This document shows positions 42,598 through 51,195 of a DNA stretch of 64,000 nucleotides, piece by piece. The stretch covers positions 1,922,001 through 1,986,000 of the forward strand of contig NZ_CP087134.1 in the NCBI RefSeq assembly GCF_020911925.1, in the 5' to 3' direction. The stretch comes from Flavobacterium cupriresistens. GTDB lineage: Bacteria; Bacteroidota; Bacteroidia; Flavobacteriales; Flavobacteriaceae. The position numbers and the translations under genes were made by a program. The notes under the pieces are model-generated. The model searched no databases, was not told the DNA's origin, and saw nothing but the letters and a program-made list of their open reading frames with translations. Numbering within the stretch: position 1 is the first letter of the stretch; every line of letters begins with the position of its first letter.

Positions 42598-43309
42598 TAT
42601 TTTACTGGCACTGCTTTTATTGATTACCGGAATAACTTTTGGACAGGCTCCTGTTTCAAAAGAAATCACGGGGCAGGTTGTAGAGCGTTCTACAACAATT
42701 GAAGGAGTGAATATTATCAATAATACGACGCAGCAAGCTACTGTTTCAGATGTAAACGGTATGTTTGCGATTGTGGTTAAAGAAGGAGATGTTCTGGTTT
42801 TTTCGTCTGTTAATTTAGAGCCCCTTAAACACAGGATTACAGCTGATGATCTGAGTTTGAATTCAATTGTTGTAAAGATGACAGTCAAAGAAATTCAGTT
42901 GAAAGAAGTTGTTGTCAATGAAAACGCGGATCTTACTGCCGAGAATCTGGGAATTATTCCGTACGGTCAGAAAAAATACACCCCTGCAGAGCGAAAAGTA
43001 TATACAGCAACGTCTACTTCGATAGATAAATTGTTAAATAAAATTTCAGGTCGGACTACCATGTTGAAAAAAGAAGTGAATGTCGAGAAAAAAGAAGCGC
43101 TTTTCAGAAAGATGGAGTATATGTTTGATGAGAATTATTATACGGAAAGATTAAAAATTTCACCCGAAGACATTAAAGGATTTCAATTATATTGTGTGGA
43201 TGATGGCGAATTTGCTGTATCTTTGGATACAAAAAACAAAACACTGAGTATGTTTTTGATAACCGAACTAGCGAGGAAATACTTAATAATTCTAGAAAAT
43301 GAAAAATAA
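42584..43309 (+). CDS. CarboxypepD_reg-like domain protein, paralogue 2
   Basis: About 241 residues from TTG at 42584 (reads MKTNNILLALLLL, a signal peptide); TTG at 42578 is an alternative two codons earlier. The gene overlaps the end of paralogue 1 by 14 bases. Domain: about 25-100, ITGQVVERSTTIEGVNIINN and VNGMFAIVVKEGDVLVFSS. The C-terminal half carries GIIPYGQKKYTPAERK, SGRTTMLKKEVNVEKKE and LKISPEDIKGFQLYCVDDGEF, close to paralogue 1. A tandem duplication followed by divergence is the simple reading. Function unknown. Confidence 0.75.
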   Translation: MKTNNILLALLLLITGITFGQAPVSKEITGQVVERSTTIEGVNIINNTTQQATVSDVNGMFAIVVKEGDVLVFSSVNLEPLKHRITADDLSLNSIVVKMTVKEIQLKEVVVNENADLTAENLGIIPYGQKKYTPAERKVYTATSTSIDKLLNKISGRTTMLKKEVNVEKKEALFRKMEYMFDENYYTERLKISPEDIKGFQLYCVDDGEFAVSLDTKNKTLSMFLITELARKYLIILENEK

Positions 43310-44054
43310 ATTAGGACTACTTATTGCATGCTTATTTTGTCAAATCGTTTTAGGGCAAAACAATACAAGAAAACCGCTACACGGGCAGGTAATAAATGAC
43401 TTTCTTGCCATTGAAAGTGGTTATGTAATGAATGTTAATGCAAACGTAAGAACGTTTATCGGTTCTGGCGGATTGTTTGATATTTTGGCAAAACCTAAAG
43501 ATACTTTATTGTTTTCAGGATTGGCATTTCAATCCAGAAAAGTTGTTTTGACAGAGAAAGATTGTGCTGAAATCCTTTTTCTGGTAAAATTAGATTTGGT
43601 AAATAATCAATTAAAAGAAGTTATTGTTCATAAGGATCTAAAAGTGAAATCTCTTGACGGAGGTTCGCAGAAATTTGTAGACATGCAGTTTGTAGACGAT
43701 AAACAATCGACCGCAAAAAATATCGCAATGTACTCTGATCAAACTATAAAATATGGAACTGACTTTGTTCGTATTTTTAAAGACGTTAAAAAGCTTCTTC
43801 GTAAAAAAGACGATGTAAAAGACGATGTGATTTCTGATATCGCTTTTGTTGCCTACGCTAAAGATAATTTTACTCCTGATTTTTACAGTAAAACACTGGA
43901 ATTAAAACCGGACGAAATAGAACTTTTTTTAATGTTCTGTTCAAACGACGGTGAATCTAAAAAATACCTAAAACCCGAAGACAAATTTATTCTGATGGAT
44001 TTTATGGTCAATAAAAATAAAGAGTTTAAAAAAGCGGCAGTGAATCAAAAATGA
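43299..44054 (+). CDS. CarboxypepD_reg-like domain protein, paralogue 3 (diverged)
   Basis: A 251-residue secreted protein, signal peptide to about 20 (LLIACLFCQIVLGQ). The N-terminal domain matches the other two (LHGQVINDFLAIESGYVMN, GGLFDILAKPKDTLLFSGLAF, LKEVIVHKD). The C-terminal half is shortened at the conserved QKKYT region and diverged, but keeps SKTLELKPDEIELFLMFCSNDGE in the position of the paralogues' last block. It overlaps paralogue 2 by 11 bases and the DUF6702 gene by four. Confidence 0.72.
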   Translation: MKNKLGLLIACLFCQIVLGQNNTRKPLHGQVINDFLAIESGYVMNVNANVRTFIGSGGLFDILAKPKDTLLFSGLAFQSRKVVLTEKDCAEILFLVKLDLVNNQLKEVIVHKDLKVKSLDGGSQKFVDMQFVDDKQSTAKNIAMYSDQTIKYGTDFVRIFKDVKKLLRKKDDVKDDVISDIAFVAYAKDNFTPDFYSKTLELKPDEIELFLMFCSNDGESKKYLKPEDKFILMDFMVNKNKEFKKAAVNQK

Positions 44055-44557
44055 AAAACAGATTAATTTATCCTTTAATCGGGATATTATTTTTATCCCT
44101 TTCAGCTTTTACCTTCCATAAGTTTTATGTGGGTGTTTTTCAGGTCAATTATGCGGCCGAAAAGAAGATGATTCAAATTACATCGCGCATTTTTATTGAC
44201 GATTTAAATAATGGTCTGGAGAAGAAGTACCACAAAAAAACCTTCGTTGGTACAGAAAAGGAAACTCAGGCTGATGTTGATTTATTGAAAAAGTATCTTA
44301 CAGAGCATTTTTCAATAAAAATAAACGGTCAGTCCAAATCAATTGCTTTTTTATCTAAAGAAGTAGAGGCAGGAGATGTCTTGGTTTGTTATTGTCGAAT
44401 AAAAGACGTTGATAAATTTAAGACCATCGAAATTTCGAATACCATTTTAGTGGATTGGAATTCTGAACAGCAAAATATTACACATATTTCAGCCTTTGGA
44501 ACCAAAAAGAGCGTTCTCTTTACAGAATCCTCAAGGAAAGAAGTGTTAAAATATTAA
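44051..44557 (+). CDS. DUF6702 family protein
   Basis: A 168-residue exported protein with signal peptide 1-20 (LIYPLIGILFLSLSAFTF). The block HKFYVGVFQVNYAAEKKMIQITSRIFIDDL matches the DUF6702 family of Bacteroidota, whose members usually lie next to an M1 peptidase and CarboxypepD_reg-like genes, as here. The start overlaps paralogue 3 by ATGA. Function is unknown. Confidence 0.8.
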   Translation: MKNRLIYPLIGILFLSLSAFTFHKFYVGVFQVNYAAEKKMIQITSRIFIDDLNNGLEKKYHKKTFVGTEKETQADVDLLKKYLTEHFSIKINGQSKSIAFLSKEVEAGDVLVCYCRIKDVDKFKTIEISNTILVDWNSEQQNITHISAFGTKKSVLFTESSRKEVLKY

Positions 44558-44622
44558 TTGAAAGGGCGTAATTATTAGATTAATTGCTATTTTCACAGCC
44601 TCAAAGAAAACCAAAAACACTT

Positions 44623-46869
44623 ATGAAAACACTTTCGTTATTATTGCTTTTTCCGGCTATGTTGATAGCTCAGGAGAAAACAGCACCTGTTGTACCAAAA
44701 CAGCAAGGTAAATACGATACAAACAAATTTAGCCAGATGTACGATTTATTGGCTACACCTAATATGTTTCGTACCGCTTCGGGAGCACCGGGGCCGGCTT
44801 ATTATCAACAACAGGCAGACTACAAAATTGATGTAGAATTAGATGATAAAAAATCAAAATTAACGGGTTCTGAAGTTATTACATATTCCAATAACTCTCC
44901 GGACACTTTAGAGTATCTGTGGATTCAGTTAGACCAGAACCAGGCTAAAGCAAACACACAAACTTCTTTGGCGGAAAGCGAAAAAATGAATCAGGTATTG
45001 CCACTTGAAGGTTTTTCGAACAAGTACTTAAAGAAAGATTTAGAGCGTGGTTTTAACATCGAACAGGTTAAAGATGCTAAAGGAAATGCCATGTCTTATA
45101 CGATCAACGAAACCATGATGCGTATTAACTTGGCAACGCCTTTAAAACCGGGGGAGAAGATTTCATTGGCAATAAAATGGTGGTACAACATCAATAATTA
45201 TCGCAAAGAAGGTGGAGGTCGTTCCGGTTATGAATTATTTGAAAAAGACGGAAACAAATTATATGTAATTGCTCAGTTTTATCCAAGAATGGCTGTTTAC
45301 AATGACGTAGAAGGCTGGCAAAATATGCAGTTCTGGGGTAGCGGAGAGTTTGCGTTGCCTTTCGGAAATTTTGACGTAAATATTACCGTTCCTGCAGATC
45401 ACGTTATTGACGCAACGGGAGAATTAGTGAACAGAAGTGAAGTTTTCACAGCAGAACAAGTGAAACGTTACGAGCAAGCTCAAAAATCATTTGACAAACC
45501 GGTTGTAATTGTAACACAAGCTGAAGCAGAAGCTGCTGAAAAAGGTTTCTCTGAAAAGAAAAAAACATGGAAATTCAGTGCTAAAAATGTACGTGATTTT
45601 GGAATTGCTTCGTCAAGAAAATTCATTTACGATGCAATGGCTGTACAATTAAATAACAAAGTGGTAATGGCAGAATCAGTGTATCCGAAAGAAGCAAATC
45701 CGCTTTGGGGAGAAACTTCTACGATGACTGTTGCGCATACTTTAAAGAGTTATTCTTCTCATACTTTTGATTATCCTTATCCAAAAGCAGTTTCTGTTTC
45801 GGCAGAAGATCAGGGAATGGAATATCCAATGATTTGTTGGAACTATGGTCGTCCTGATGAAAACGGGGTAACAAGTAAAGAAATTAAAAACGGAATGATC
45901 GGTGTGGTAATTCACGAAGTGGGTCATAACTTTTTTCCAATGATTGTAAACTCAGATGAACGTCAGTGGAGCTGGATGGATGAAGGTTTAAATTCGTTTA
46001 TGGAGTATATGGCAGAACAGGAATTGGATTCTAAATTTCCATCAAGACGTGGTCCTGCAAAAAATATTGTTCCATATATGAGTGGAGATCAAAAGTTTTT
46101 AGAGCCAATCATGTCTAATTCTGAAACGATTCAGCAATTTGGAAATAACGCTTACGGAAAACCGGCTACGGGACTTAATATTTTAAGAGAAGTAGTAATG
46201 GGAAGAGAATTGTTTGACTATGCTTTTAAAACATATGCCAACAGATGGAAATTCAAACACCCGACTCCTGAAGATTTTTTCAGGACAATGGAAGATGCTT
46301 CTGCCGTTGATTTAGATTGGTTTTTCAGAGGATGGTTTTATTCAACTGATTTTGTAGATATCGGAATCAATGACGTAAAACAATATTATGTTTCTGACAC
46401 TCCAACAGCAGATATCAAAGACATAAAGGTTAAAAAAGGACGTTTCGGATATGATAAAGGACCATTTGTTTACCTGGTAGCTGGTGATAATGCTGAAGTG
46501 AATACTTCTAAGAAAAAAGCATTAAAAGTAGAAGAGGTAAAGTTGTTGGCAGATTATGTAGATCAGACTTTTACCGCAGAGGAAAAAGCAGGTTTAAAAT
46601 CGCCTAAATATTTCTACGAAGTTGAGTTTAACAAACCGGGCGGTATGATTATGCCAATCTTGGTTGAGATTACTTATGAGGACGGAACACAACAAAATTT
46701 CCAATATCCGGCTCAAATCTGGAGAAAGAATAACGACACAGCTAAAAAAGTGTATGCAACAGAAAAAGCAATCAAAAGCATACAAATAGATCCAAAATTA
46801 ATGACTGCTGATATTGATGTAACCAATAATTCCTGGCCAAAAGTAGAAGTGAAGTCAAAGTTTGACTAA
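44623..46869 (+). CDS. M1-family metallopeptidase (gluzincin aminopeptidase)
   Basis: About 748 residues from MKTLSLLLLFPAML (44623), a signal peptide; 13 extra codons upstream read like leader. The domain order is the M1 N-terminal beta saddle (TGSEVITYSNNSPDTLEYLWIQLD), then the zinc motif HEVGHNFFPMIVNSDE with HExxH and the distal Glu in WSWMDEGLNSF, then a C-terminal region. The exopeptidase motif GxMEN reads DQGMEYPMI here (MEY in place of MEN), as in many Bacteroidota members. It probably degrades peptides in the periplasm. Last gene of the operon. Confidence 0.9.
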   Translation: MKTLSLLLLFPAMLIAQEKTAPVVPKQQGKYDTNKFSQMYDLLATPNMFRTASGAPGPAYYQQQADYKIDVELDDKKSKLTGSEVITYSNNSPDTLEYLWIQLDQNQAKANTQTSLAESEKMNQVLPLEGFSNKYLKKDLERGFNIEQVKDAKGNAMSYTINETMMRINLATPLKPGEKISLAIKWWYNINNYRKEGGGRSGYELFEKDGNKLYVIAQFYPRMAVYNDVEGWQNMQFWGSGEFALPFGNFDVNITVPADHVIDATGELVNRSEVFTAEQVKRYEQAQKSFDKPVVIVTQAEAEAAEKGFSEKKKTWKFSAKNVRDFGIASSRKFIYDAMAVQLNNKVVMAESVYPKEANPLWGETSTMTVAHTLKSYSSHTFDYPYPKAVSVSAEDQGMEYPMICWNYGRPDENGVTSKEIKNGMIGVVIHEVGHNFFPMIVNSDERQWSWMDEGLNSFMEYMAEQELDSKFPSRRGPAKNIVPYMSGDQKFLEPIMSNSETIQQFGNNAYGKPATGLNILREVVMGRELFDYAFKTYANRWKFKHPTPEDFFRTMEDASAVDLDWFFRGWFYSTDFVDIGINDVKQYYVSDTPTADIKDIKVKKGRFGYDKGPFVYLVAGDNAEVNTSKKKALKVEEVKLLADYVDQTFTAEEKAGLKSPKYFYEVEFNKPGGMIMPILVEITYEDGTQQNFQYPAQIWRKNNDTAKKVYATEKAIKSIQIDPKLMTADIDVTNNSWPKVEVKSKFD

Positions 46870-46879
46870 GAATAAAAAT

Positions 46880-46976
46880 TTAACCGCAAGGGCCGCAAAA
46901 GGTTTACGCAAGGTTCGCAAAGCAATAATAAAACTTTGTGAACCTTGCGTTTTTTCTTTGCGTACCTTGCGGTTAA
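46880..46976. repeat. Nested hairpin of CGCAAG-type repeats downstream of the M1 gene
   Basis: Outer arms 46880-46891 and 46965-46976 are perfect (TTAACCGCAAGG). Inner arms 46906-46922 and 46934-46950 are complementary at 16 of 17 bases. Location suggests a terminator or a dispersed repeat, and it stands between the M1 gene and tatA. Confidence 0.8.
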
Positions 46977-47038
46977 AATAAATAACGCTTAAACATTCTT
47001 TTTAAGTAAATTTTAAAACTCACGGCTACAAATTTTAA

Positions 47039-47046
47039 TATCTTTG
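47039..47046 (+). promoter_or_regulatory. -7 box of the tatA promoter
   Basis: TATCTTTG, 22 bases before the tatA start codon, matches TANNTTTG. A -33 box is not clear. Confidence 0.55.
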
Positions 47047-47068
47047 TAGCTACACAAAAATAAAAGAT

Positions 47069-47416
47069 ATGTTTGGTATAGGAGGAGGAGAATTAGTTTT
47101 CATACTGTTTATAGTACTAATGCTTTTTGGTTCAGATAAGGTGCCTGAAATCGCACGTACAATGGGTAAAGCAATGGCGCAGTTAAAAAATGCTACAAAC
47201 GATATTAAAAGTGAAATTCAAAAAGGAGCAGAGGCCAATGGTCTTGACGCTAAATCTTTGACGGATATCACTGGAAATATCAATGCTGAAATCAATAATG
47301 CAAAAACTAATTTACTGGGAGATACAACTAATTTGCTTGGCGATACAACCAATGAGATCGAAAAAGTAAAAGAAGATATTGACTCTATCTCAGGACCTGT
47401 AAAACGCCAAAGATAA
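47069..47416 (+). CDS. tatA: TatA/TatE-type twin-arginine translocase subunit
   Basis: A 115-residue protein with the TatA hallmarks: an N-terminal transmembrane helix (ELVFILFIVLMLFG, about 7-20), the FG at the hinge followed by a proline (SDKVPEI), and an amphipathic helix (ARTMGKAMAQLKNATNDIK). A longer acidic tail contains an internal duplication NLLGDTTNLLGDTTN. TatA forms the pore or membrane-thinning complex for folded proteins. The stop overlaps the PAP2 start by one base (TAATG). tatC is not in the window. Confidence 0.88.
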   Translation: MFGIGGGELVFILFIVLMLFGSDKVPEIARTMGKAMAQLKNATNDIKSEIQKGAEANGLDAKSLTDITGNINAEINNAKTNLLGDTTNLLGDTTNEIEKVKEDIDSISGPVKRQR

Positions 47417-47979
47417 TGCTCGAAAAAATACAAGAATTAGATACCAACCTCTTTGTGTATCTGAATGGTTTAGGTTCTGAAACTTACGATAAATTATGGT
47501 TGATCATCACCAATCAATTGAATTGGACGCCTCTTTTTCTACTTATTTTTTATCTGATTTATAAAAAGATAGGAGGAAAACAAACCTTGTATGTACTTCT
47601 TTTTATAGCGGTTTTAATTGCGTTTACCGATCAAACTACCAATCTGGTTAAAAATACCGTTCAGCGTTTACGTCCTTGTAATAACCCAGAAATCAACTCT
47701 TTTATTCGTATTGTTCAGGTTAGAAAATCATTTAGTTTTTTCTCCGGTCATGCGGCCAATACGATGGCTGTTGCGACCTTTTTATACTTAGTCTTAAAAC
47801 GCCATTTTAAATATTTAGGATTCTTGTTTTTATGGCCGTTAGTCTTCGCTTATAGCCGTATTTATCTGGGATTGCACTATCCGGGAGACATTCTTACCGG
47901 CTATTTTGTTGGAGCCGTTTTTGGGACATTGATTTATTTGCTGTATCGAAAATTGAAACCCAGGTACTTTCCGGGATAA
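47416..47979 (+). CDS. PAP2-family membrane phosphatase
   Basis: A 187-residue integral membrane protein with about five helices. All three acid phosphatase motifs are present: KNTVQRLRP (KxxxxxxRP form), FFSGHAANT (SGH) and SRIYLGLHYPGDILTG (SRxxxxxHxxxD). The family includes undecaprenyl-diphosphate and phosphatidylglycerophosphate phosphatases, so lipid carrier recycling or lipid head-group removal is likely. Start overlaps the tatA stop in TAATG, indicating co-translation. Confidence 0.88.
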   Translation: MLEKIQELDTNLFVYLNGLGSETYDKLWLIITNQLNWTPLFLLIFYLIYKKIGGKQTLYVLLFIAVLIAFTDQTTNLVKNTVQRLRPCNNPEINSFIRIVQVRKSFSFFSGHAANTMAVATFLYLVLKRHFKYLGFLFLWPLVFAYSRIYLGLHYPGDILTGYFVGAVFGTLIYLLYRKLKPRYFPG

Positions 47980-48001
47980 TATTAGAGCGTTGATAAGGTT
48001 T

Positions 48002-48029
48002 TGAGGTACTGAGATTCTAAGGTTCTAAG
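48002..48029. repeat. Degenerate tandem repeat TGAGGTACTGAGATTCTAAGG
   Basis: Short repeat of roughly 9-10 bases read as TGAGGTACT, GAGATTCTAA, GGTTCTAAG. Its reverse complement (CTTAGAACCTTAGAATCTCAG) resembles the repeat at 50399-50431. Seen in the gap after the PAP2 gene, which otherwise shows nothing but a likely promoter region for the Crp/Fnr gene. Confidence 0.6.
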
Positions 48030-48258
48030 TTTTTAAATTTAGAAGCTGAATATAATAGAGATCAGAGATAAGCAATCCTAGCTTCTGTTTGTGATTCGCA
48101 GACTCTTATTCGTCTTTGAACTGCAGTAGTATAAGCACCAGTGTCAAAAAACTCACTATTCTTTCTGCAGCTTTAGTACTAATGTTAAATAATAAGCGCC
48201 AATGGCTTCCTGTACAAATAAAAAGAACTAAATTCATCCTGTTAAACTGTAGTACGAT

Positions 48259-48792
48259 ATGAAAGCCGGTGACCTCATACACTTGATCCAACAAAATAAT
48301 CTGGTTGAAAATACAATTGCCATTGAACGCAATGAATTCCTCAAAGTAGAAGGAAGTGTTGATACCAATATTTATTTTATAGAGGAGGGCAGTCTGCGGA
48401 TTTTTGTACTGGATGATGATGAAGAACGTATTATTCGTTTTGGGTATAAAAACAATATAGTGGTTTCGATAGACTCGTTTCTGTCTGAGAGTCCGTCGGA
48501 TTTTTATATTCAGGCTATAAAAAAGACGCTGGTAAAAGTTATTCCGAAAAAGGGATTTATGGACTTTGTTAACCGGAACGAAGATAATCTCAGGCTTTGG
48601 ATAAAAATTATAGAAGATCTCGTTCTGCAGCAAGTTGAACGGGAAAAAGACATTCTGATCAGTTCGCCCAAAGAACGTTTTGAGAGGGTGTTGAAAAGAA
48701 GTCCACAGTTATTTCAGGAAGTTCCAAACAAACATATTGCAAATTATTTGAGGATGAGCCCCGAAACTTTGTCGAGGCTAAAAAAACGTTGA
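48259..48792 (+). CDS. Crp/Fnr-family regulator
   Basis: A 177-residue protein with an N-terminal cyclic-nucleotide-binding-like jelly roll (about 1-115, EGSVDTNIYFIEEGSLRIFV) and a short C-terminal helix-turn-helix (ANYLRMSPETLSRLKKR). Typical cAMP-contacting residues are not evident, so the ligand is unknown. Like many Bacteroidota members of this family it lacks the Fnr iron-sulfur cysteines. It is 55 bases ahead of the DinB gene on the same strand, possibly co-transcribed. Confidence 0.85.
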   Translation: MKAGDLIHLIQQNNLVENTIAIERNEFLKVEGSVDTNIYFIEEGSLRIFVLDDDEERIIRFGYKNNIVVSIDSFLSESPSDFYIQAIKKTLVKVIPKKGFMDFVNRNEDNLRLWIKIIEDLVLQQVEREKDILISSPKERFERVLKRSPQLFQEVPNKHIANYLRMSPETLSRLKKR

Positions 48793-48847
48793 TTTCAATC
48801 AATGTTTTCTGTTCAAAAGTTAAGGAACTTTGTCAAAAATCAGCAAC

Positions 48848-49405
48848 ATGAATATAAAATCGGAGGATTTAATAAAAGACTTAATAGCAAGTACACAACT
48901 AATTATTGACAAAGCGGAGTCTTTGAAAGCAGAAAGTGATGCCGTGCTTAATTTCAGAACAAACCCTAAGGCCTGGAGTATTTTGGAATGTTTGGAACAT
49001 CTTAATCGCTACGGTAGATTTTATCTTCCTGAAATTACCGGGCAAATACAGAAAACCAGTTCAGAACAGGAAAGGTATTTTAAAAGTGGCTGGCTGGGAG
49101 ATTATTTTGCAAAAAGTATGATGCCAAAAGAAAAGCTAAATACAATGAAGACTTTTAAGAGCATGAATCCCATAAACAGCACATTAGACAAAGCCGTTAT
49201 TGATGATTTTATCAACCAGCAAATTGAGATGCTCGAATTGTTGAATAGTGCCAAAGAAGTAAGTCTTGCTAAAACAAAAACAGCCATCAGTATCTCAAAA
49301 GGAATACGTTTGAAATTAGGAGATACCTTCAGATTTGTAATTTACCACAATCAAAGGCATGTTGCGCAAGCCGAAAGAGTATTGGATGCTGCTCGTGATA
49401 TTTGA
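48848..49405 (+). CDS. DinB-family protein
   Basis: About 185 residues from ATG 48848 (MNIKSEDLIKDL); TTG at 48830 is a less likely start. A DinB-like four-helix bundle: metal-ligand histidines are seen in ILECLEHLNRYG and in FVIYHNQRHVAQAERV. Bacterial members include thiol-S-transferases and metal-dependent stress proteins, and most are uncharacterised. It converges on the PhyH-like gene with only one base between stop codons. Confidence 0.82.
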   Translation: MNIKSEDLIKDLIASTQLIIDKAESLKAESDAVLNFRTNPKAWSILECLEHLNRYGRFYLPEITGQIQKTSSEQERYFKSGWLGDYFAKSMMPKEKLNTMKTFKSMNPINSTLDKAVIDDFINQQIEMLELLNSAKEVSLAKTKTAISISKGIRLKLGDTFRFVIYHNQRHVAQAERVLDAARDI

Positions 49406-49406
49406 G

Positions 49407-50123
49407 TTAATTTTCAATACAATCTTTTTCACTCCACGACAAACCGTTTGGAAGCTCTTGCTTACTAAATTCAATATGAATTACACGTCTTCTTTCGTTA
49501 TTTGTTGTTTTGCTGGATGCGTGAAAAAGCAAAGGTCTCATAATCATAATACCGCCTTTTTCAACTTCGCAAATCGTTTCATCCTCCATTTCGAGATTTT
49601 CGATTCTTAGAATACCTTTAGAATGAGAATTTTTTATCACTTTCAAAGCACCATTTTCCCTTGTGGTTTTGTCTATGTGGATTCGTATCGTAAAGTTATT
49701 TTCGAGAATTTCTTTTGGAGGCTGAACAGCAAATTGATTTTGTTTAACCGTCCAGTTTTCGAAGTTTTCAATCTCCATTTTTTTGTCAACAGAAATAGTC
49801 AAATCCTGATGATACCCAACAAACCAGTTTGATTTTTCGGGTTTGTCAAAATAGATCGATTTGGTTATAAAAAAACCTTTCCCAAAAGTATTTTCAATAA
49901 TGTCCTTTAAGTTTTGATTGAAAATGAAATCTAAAGTTTTCGGAATTTCTTTGTGAAATTGCCTAATGGCAAATAAATCCTGAGATTTTCTAAAAGTGGC
50001 ATTTTCGGTTGTGTTTTCGGTTGTATTTTCAATTAAGGAGATTATCTTATTGATTTCCTTCTCGTTGTATACCTTATCAATAATAGCAAAACCTTCAGTG
50101 TCTATTTTGTTCAGATAATTCAT
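49407..50123 (-). CDS. Phytanoyl-CoA dioxygenase-family (Fe(II)/2-oxoglutarate) protein
   Basis: A 238-residue PhyH-type dioxygenase. The iron triad is visible: His and Asp in YHQDLTISVD and the distal His in RPLLFHASSKTTNNERR; an Arg after it would bind 2-oxoglutarate. The family hydroxylates a wide range of compounds, including small metabolites and lipids, so the substrate cannot be named. A direct duplication NTTENTTENATF occurs near residue 33-40. Convergent with DinB. Confidence 0.82.
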   Translation of the reverse strand: MNYLNKIDTEGFAIIDKVYNEKEINKIISLIENTTENTTENATFRKSQDLFAIRQFHKEIPKTLDFIFNQNLKDIIENTFGKGFFITKSIYFDKPEKSNWFVGYHQDLTISVDKKMEIENFENWTVKQNQFAVQPPKEILENNFTIRIHIDKTTRENGALKVIKNSHSKGILRIENLEMEDETICEVEKGGIMIMRPLLFHASSKTTNNERRRVIHIEFSKQELPNGLSWSEKDCIEN

Positions 50124-50172
50124 TTAGGAGTTCGTTTTAAGTGTTTGTAATTAGTCCGAGAAATGGAGGAGC

Positions 50173-50180
50173 CAAATTTA
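50173..50180 (-). promoter_or_regulatory. -7 box of the PhyH-like gene
   Basis: Minus strand reads TAAATTTG, a match to TANNTTTG, 50 bases before the start codon; a TTG lies 23 bases further (complement of 50204-50206). Confidence 0.45.
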
Positions 50181-50266
50181 GCGAGAAGTTAGTAGATTTA
50201 TTACAATTTTCAATAGCTTCCAGCATTAGCGCAATGTTATTTAGTTAAGGATTGTCAAAAAAAGTC

Positions 50267-50315
50267 TCACGCAGATTTTAGCAGAATGAAAAAAAAATCC
50301 ACTGAATCCGCGTGA
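50267..50315. repeat. Imperfect hairpin of TCACGCAGATT type
   Basis: Arms 50267-50277 and 50305-50315 are inverted, 10 of 11 bases. It lies in a 315-base gap upstream of the PhyH gene; no gene was seen in the gap. Related to the dispersed repeats of 24691-25505 by its GTGA/GATT core. Confidence 0.6.
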
Positions 50316-50398
50316 AAAAATATCATTAACTTAATGACATTGAGATGAAGGAGTAAAATTCAGCAAAACATAAAAAGGCTTTAGTCAGAATTTAAAAA

Positions 50399-50431
50399 CT
50401 CAGCAACTCAGTGCCTCAGAACCTCAGTAAC
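50399..50431. repeat. Tandem repeat CTCAGNNAC type, four copies
   Basis: Reads CTCAGCAA, CTCAGTGC, CTCAGAAC, CTCAGTAAC directly past the O-methyltransferase stop codon. A similar repeat in reverse orientation is at 48002-48029. Confidence 0.7.
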
Positions 50432-50438
50432 TTAAAAA

Positions 50439-51080
50439 CTAAAGTACCCGACTAACCGTCAATCCATCGCGAATAGGTAATAAAACCGTTTCAACTCTAG
50501 GGTCGTTTTTCAGAAGCGTATTGTATTCTAAAAGAACTTTTGTGCTAATGTCATTTGGATGTAGCGGTTCAAGGATTTTGCCGCTCCAAAGTACGTTGTC
50601 GGATAAAATAATACCACCTTTGTTCATTTTTGGAACAATCATTTCCCAATAATTCAGGTAATTTTCTTTATCGGCATCTATAAAAACCAAATCAAATTTT
50701 ACTTCTAAAGTTGGTATAATAGAAACAGCCTCTCCCAGATGTTGGAAAATCTGTTCTCCCCAAGGCGAGGCGTCAAAATATTTTCTTTGAAAATCAATTA
50801 ACTCCTCTTTAATATCAATCGTATGCAATTGTCCGTTTTCCTGCATTCCTTCGCACAAACACAAAGCAGCATAACCGGTGTAAGTCCCGATTTCAAGAAT
50901 GTTTACCGGACGGATCAATTTAGACAACATGCTCAGTACACGACCTTGAAAATGCCCGCTCAACATTCTTGGCAAAAGTATTTTCTGGTAGGTTTCCTTG
51001 TTTAATTTCGCCAATAATTCCGGTTCGTTTTCAGAATGTTGTTCGATGTAATCTTCTAATTCCTGTGATATAAAATGCAT
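50439..51080 (-). CDS. Class I SAM-dependent O-methyltransferase (COMT-like)
   Basis: About 213 residues from MHFISQELEDYIEQHS (51080); the frame runs 12 codons further without support. Typical Methyltransf_3 features: VNILEIGTYTGYAALCL (SAM motif I), the divalent-metal Asp in FDLVFIDADKENY and GGIILSDNVLWSGKI. Known relatives methylate catechols or caffeoyl-type hydroxyls. The substrate is unknown. A candidate promoter TATTTTTG (complement of 51106-51113) lies upstream. Confidence 0.85.
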   Translation of the reverse strand: MHFISQELEDYIEQHSENEPELLAKLNKETYQKILLPRMLSGHFQGRVLSMLSKLIRPVNILEIGTYTGYAALCLCEGMQENGQLHTIDIKEELIDFQRKYFDASPWGEQIFQHLGEAVSIIPTLEVKFDLVFIDADKENYLNYWEMIVPKMNKGGIILSDNVLWSGKILEPLHPNDISTKVLLEYNTLLKNDPRVETVLLPIRDGLTVSRVL

Positions 51081-51141
51081 GTGATACTCTTCTAAGGTTG
51101 AAAAACAAAAATACAAAAAATATTGGGTAACTTTTTCCCAT

Positions 51142-51172
51142 AAAAAAAAACCATTCGTTGTAGCGAATGGTT
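51142..51172 (-). terminator. Rho-independent terminator of the repeat-rich lipoprotein gene
   Basis: A 9-bp perfect stem AACCATTCG / CGAATGGTT with a six-base loop; on the minus strand a T run follows (plus-strand A at 51142-51150). It starts 24 bases past the stop at 51196. Confidence 0.85.
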
Positions 51173-51195
51173 CTTTTATGAATTGAAATAGAATG

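Noticed and set aside
48106..48633. 175-codon minus-strand frame opposite the Crp/Fnr gene
   Set aside because: It is the antisense shadow of a gene with clear domain matches.
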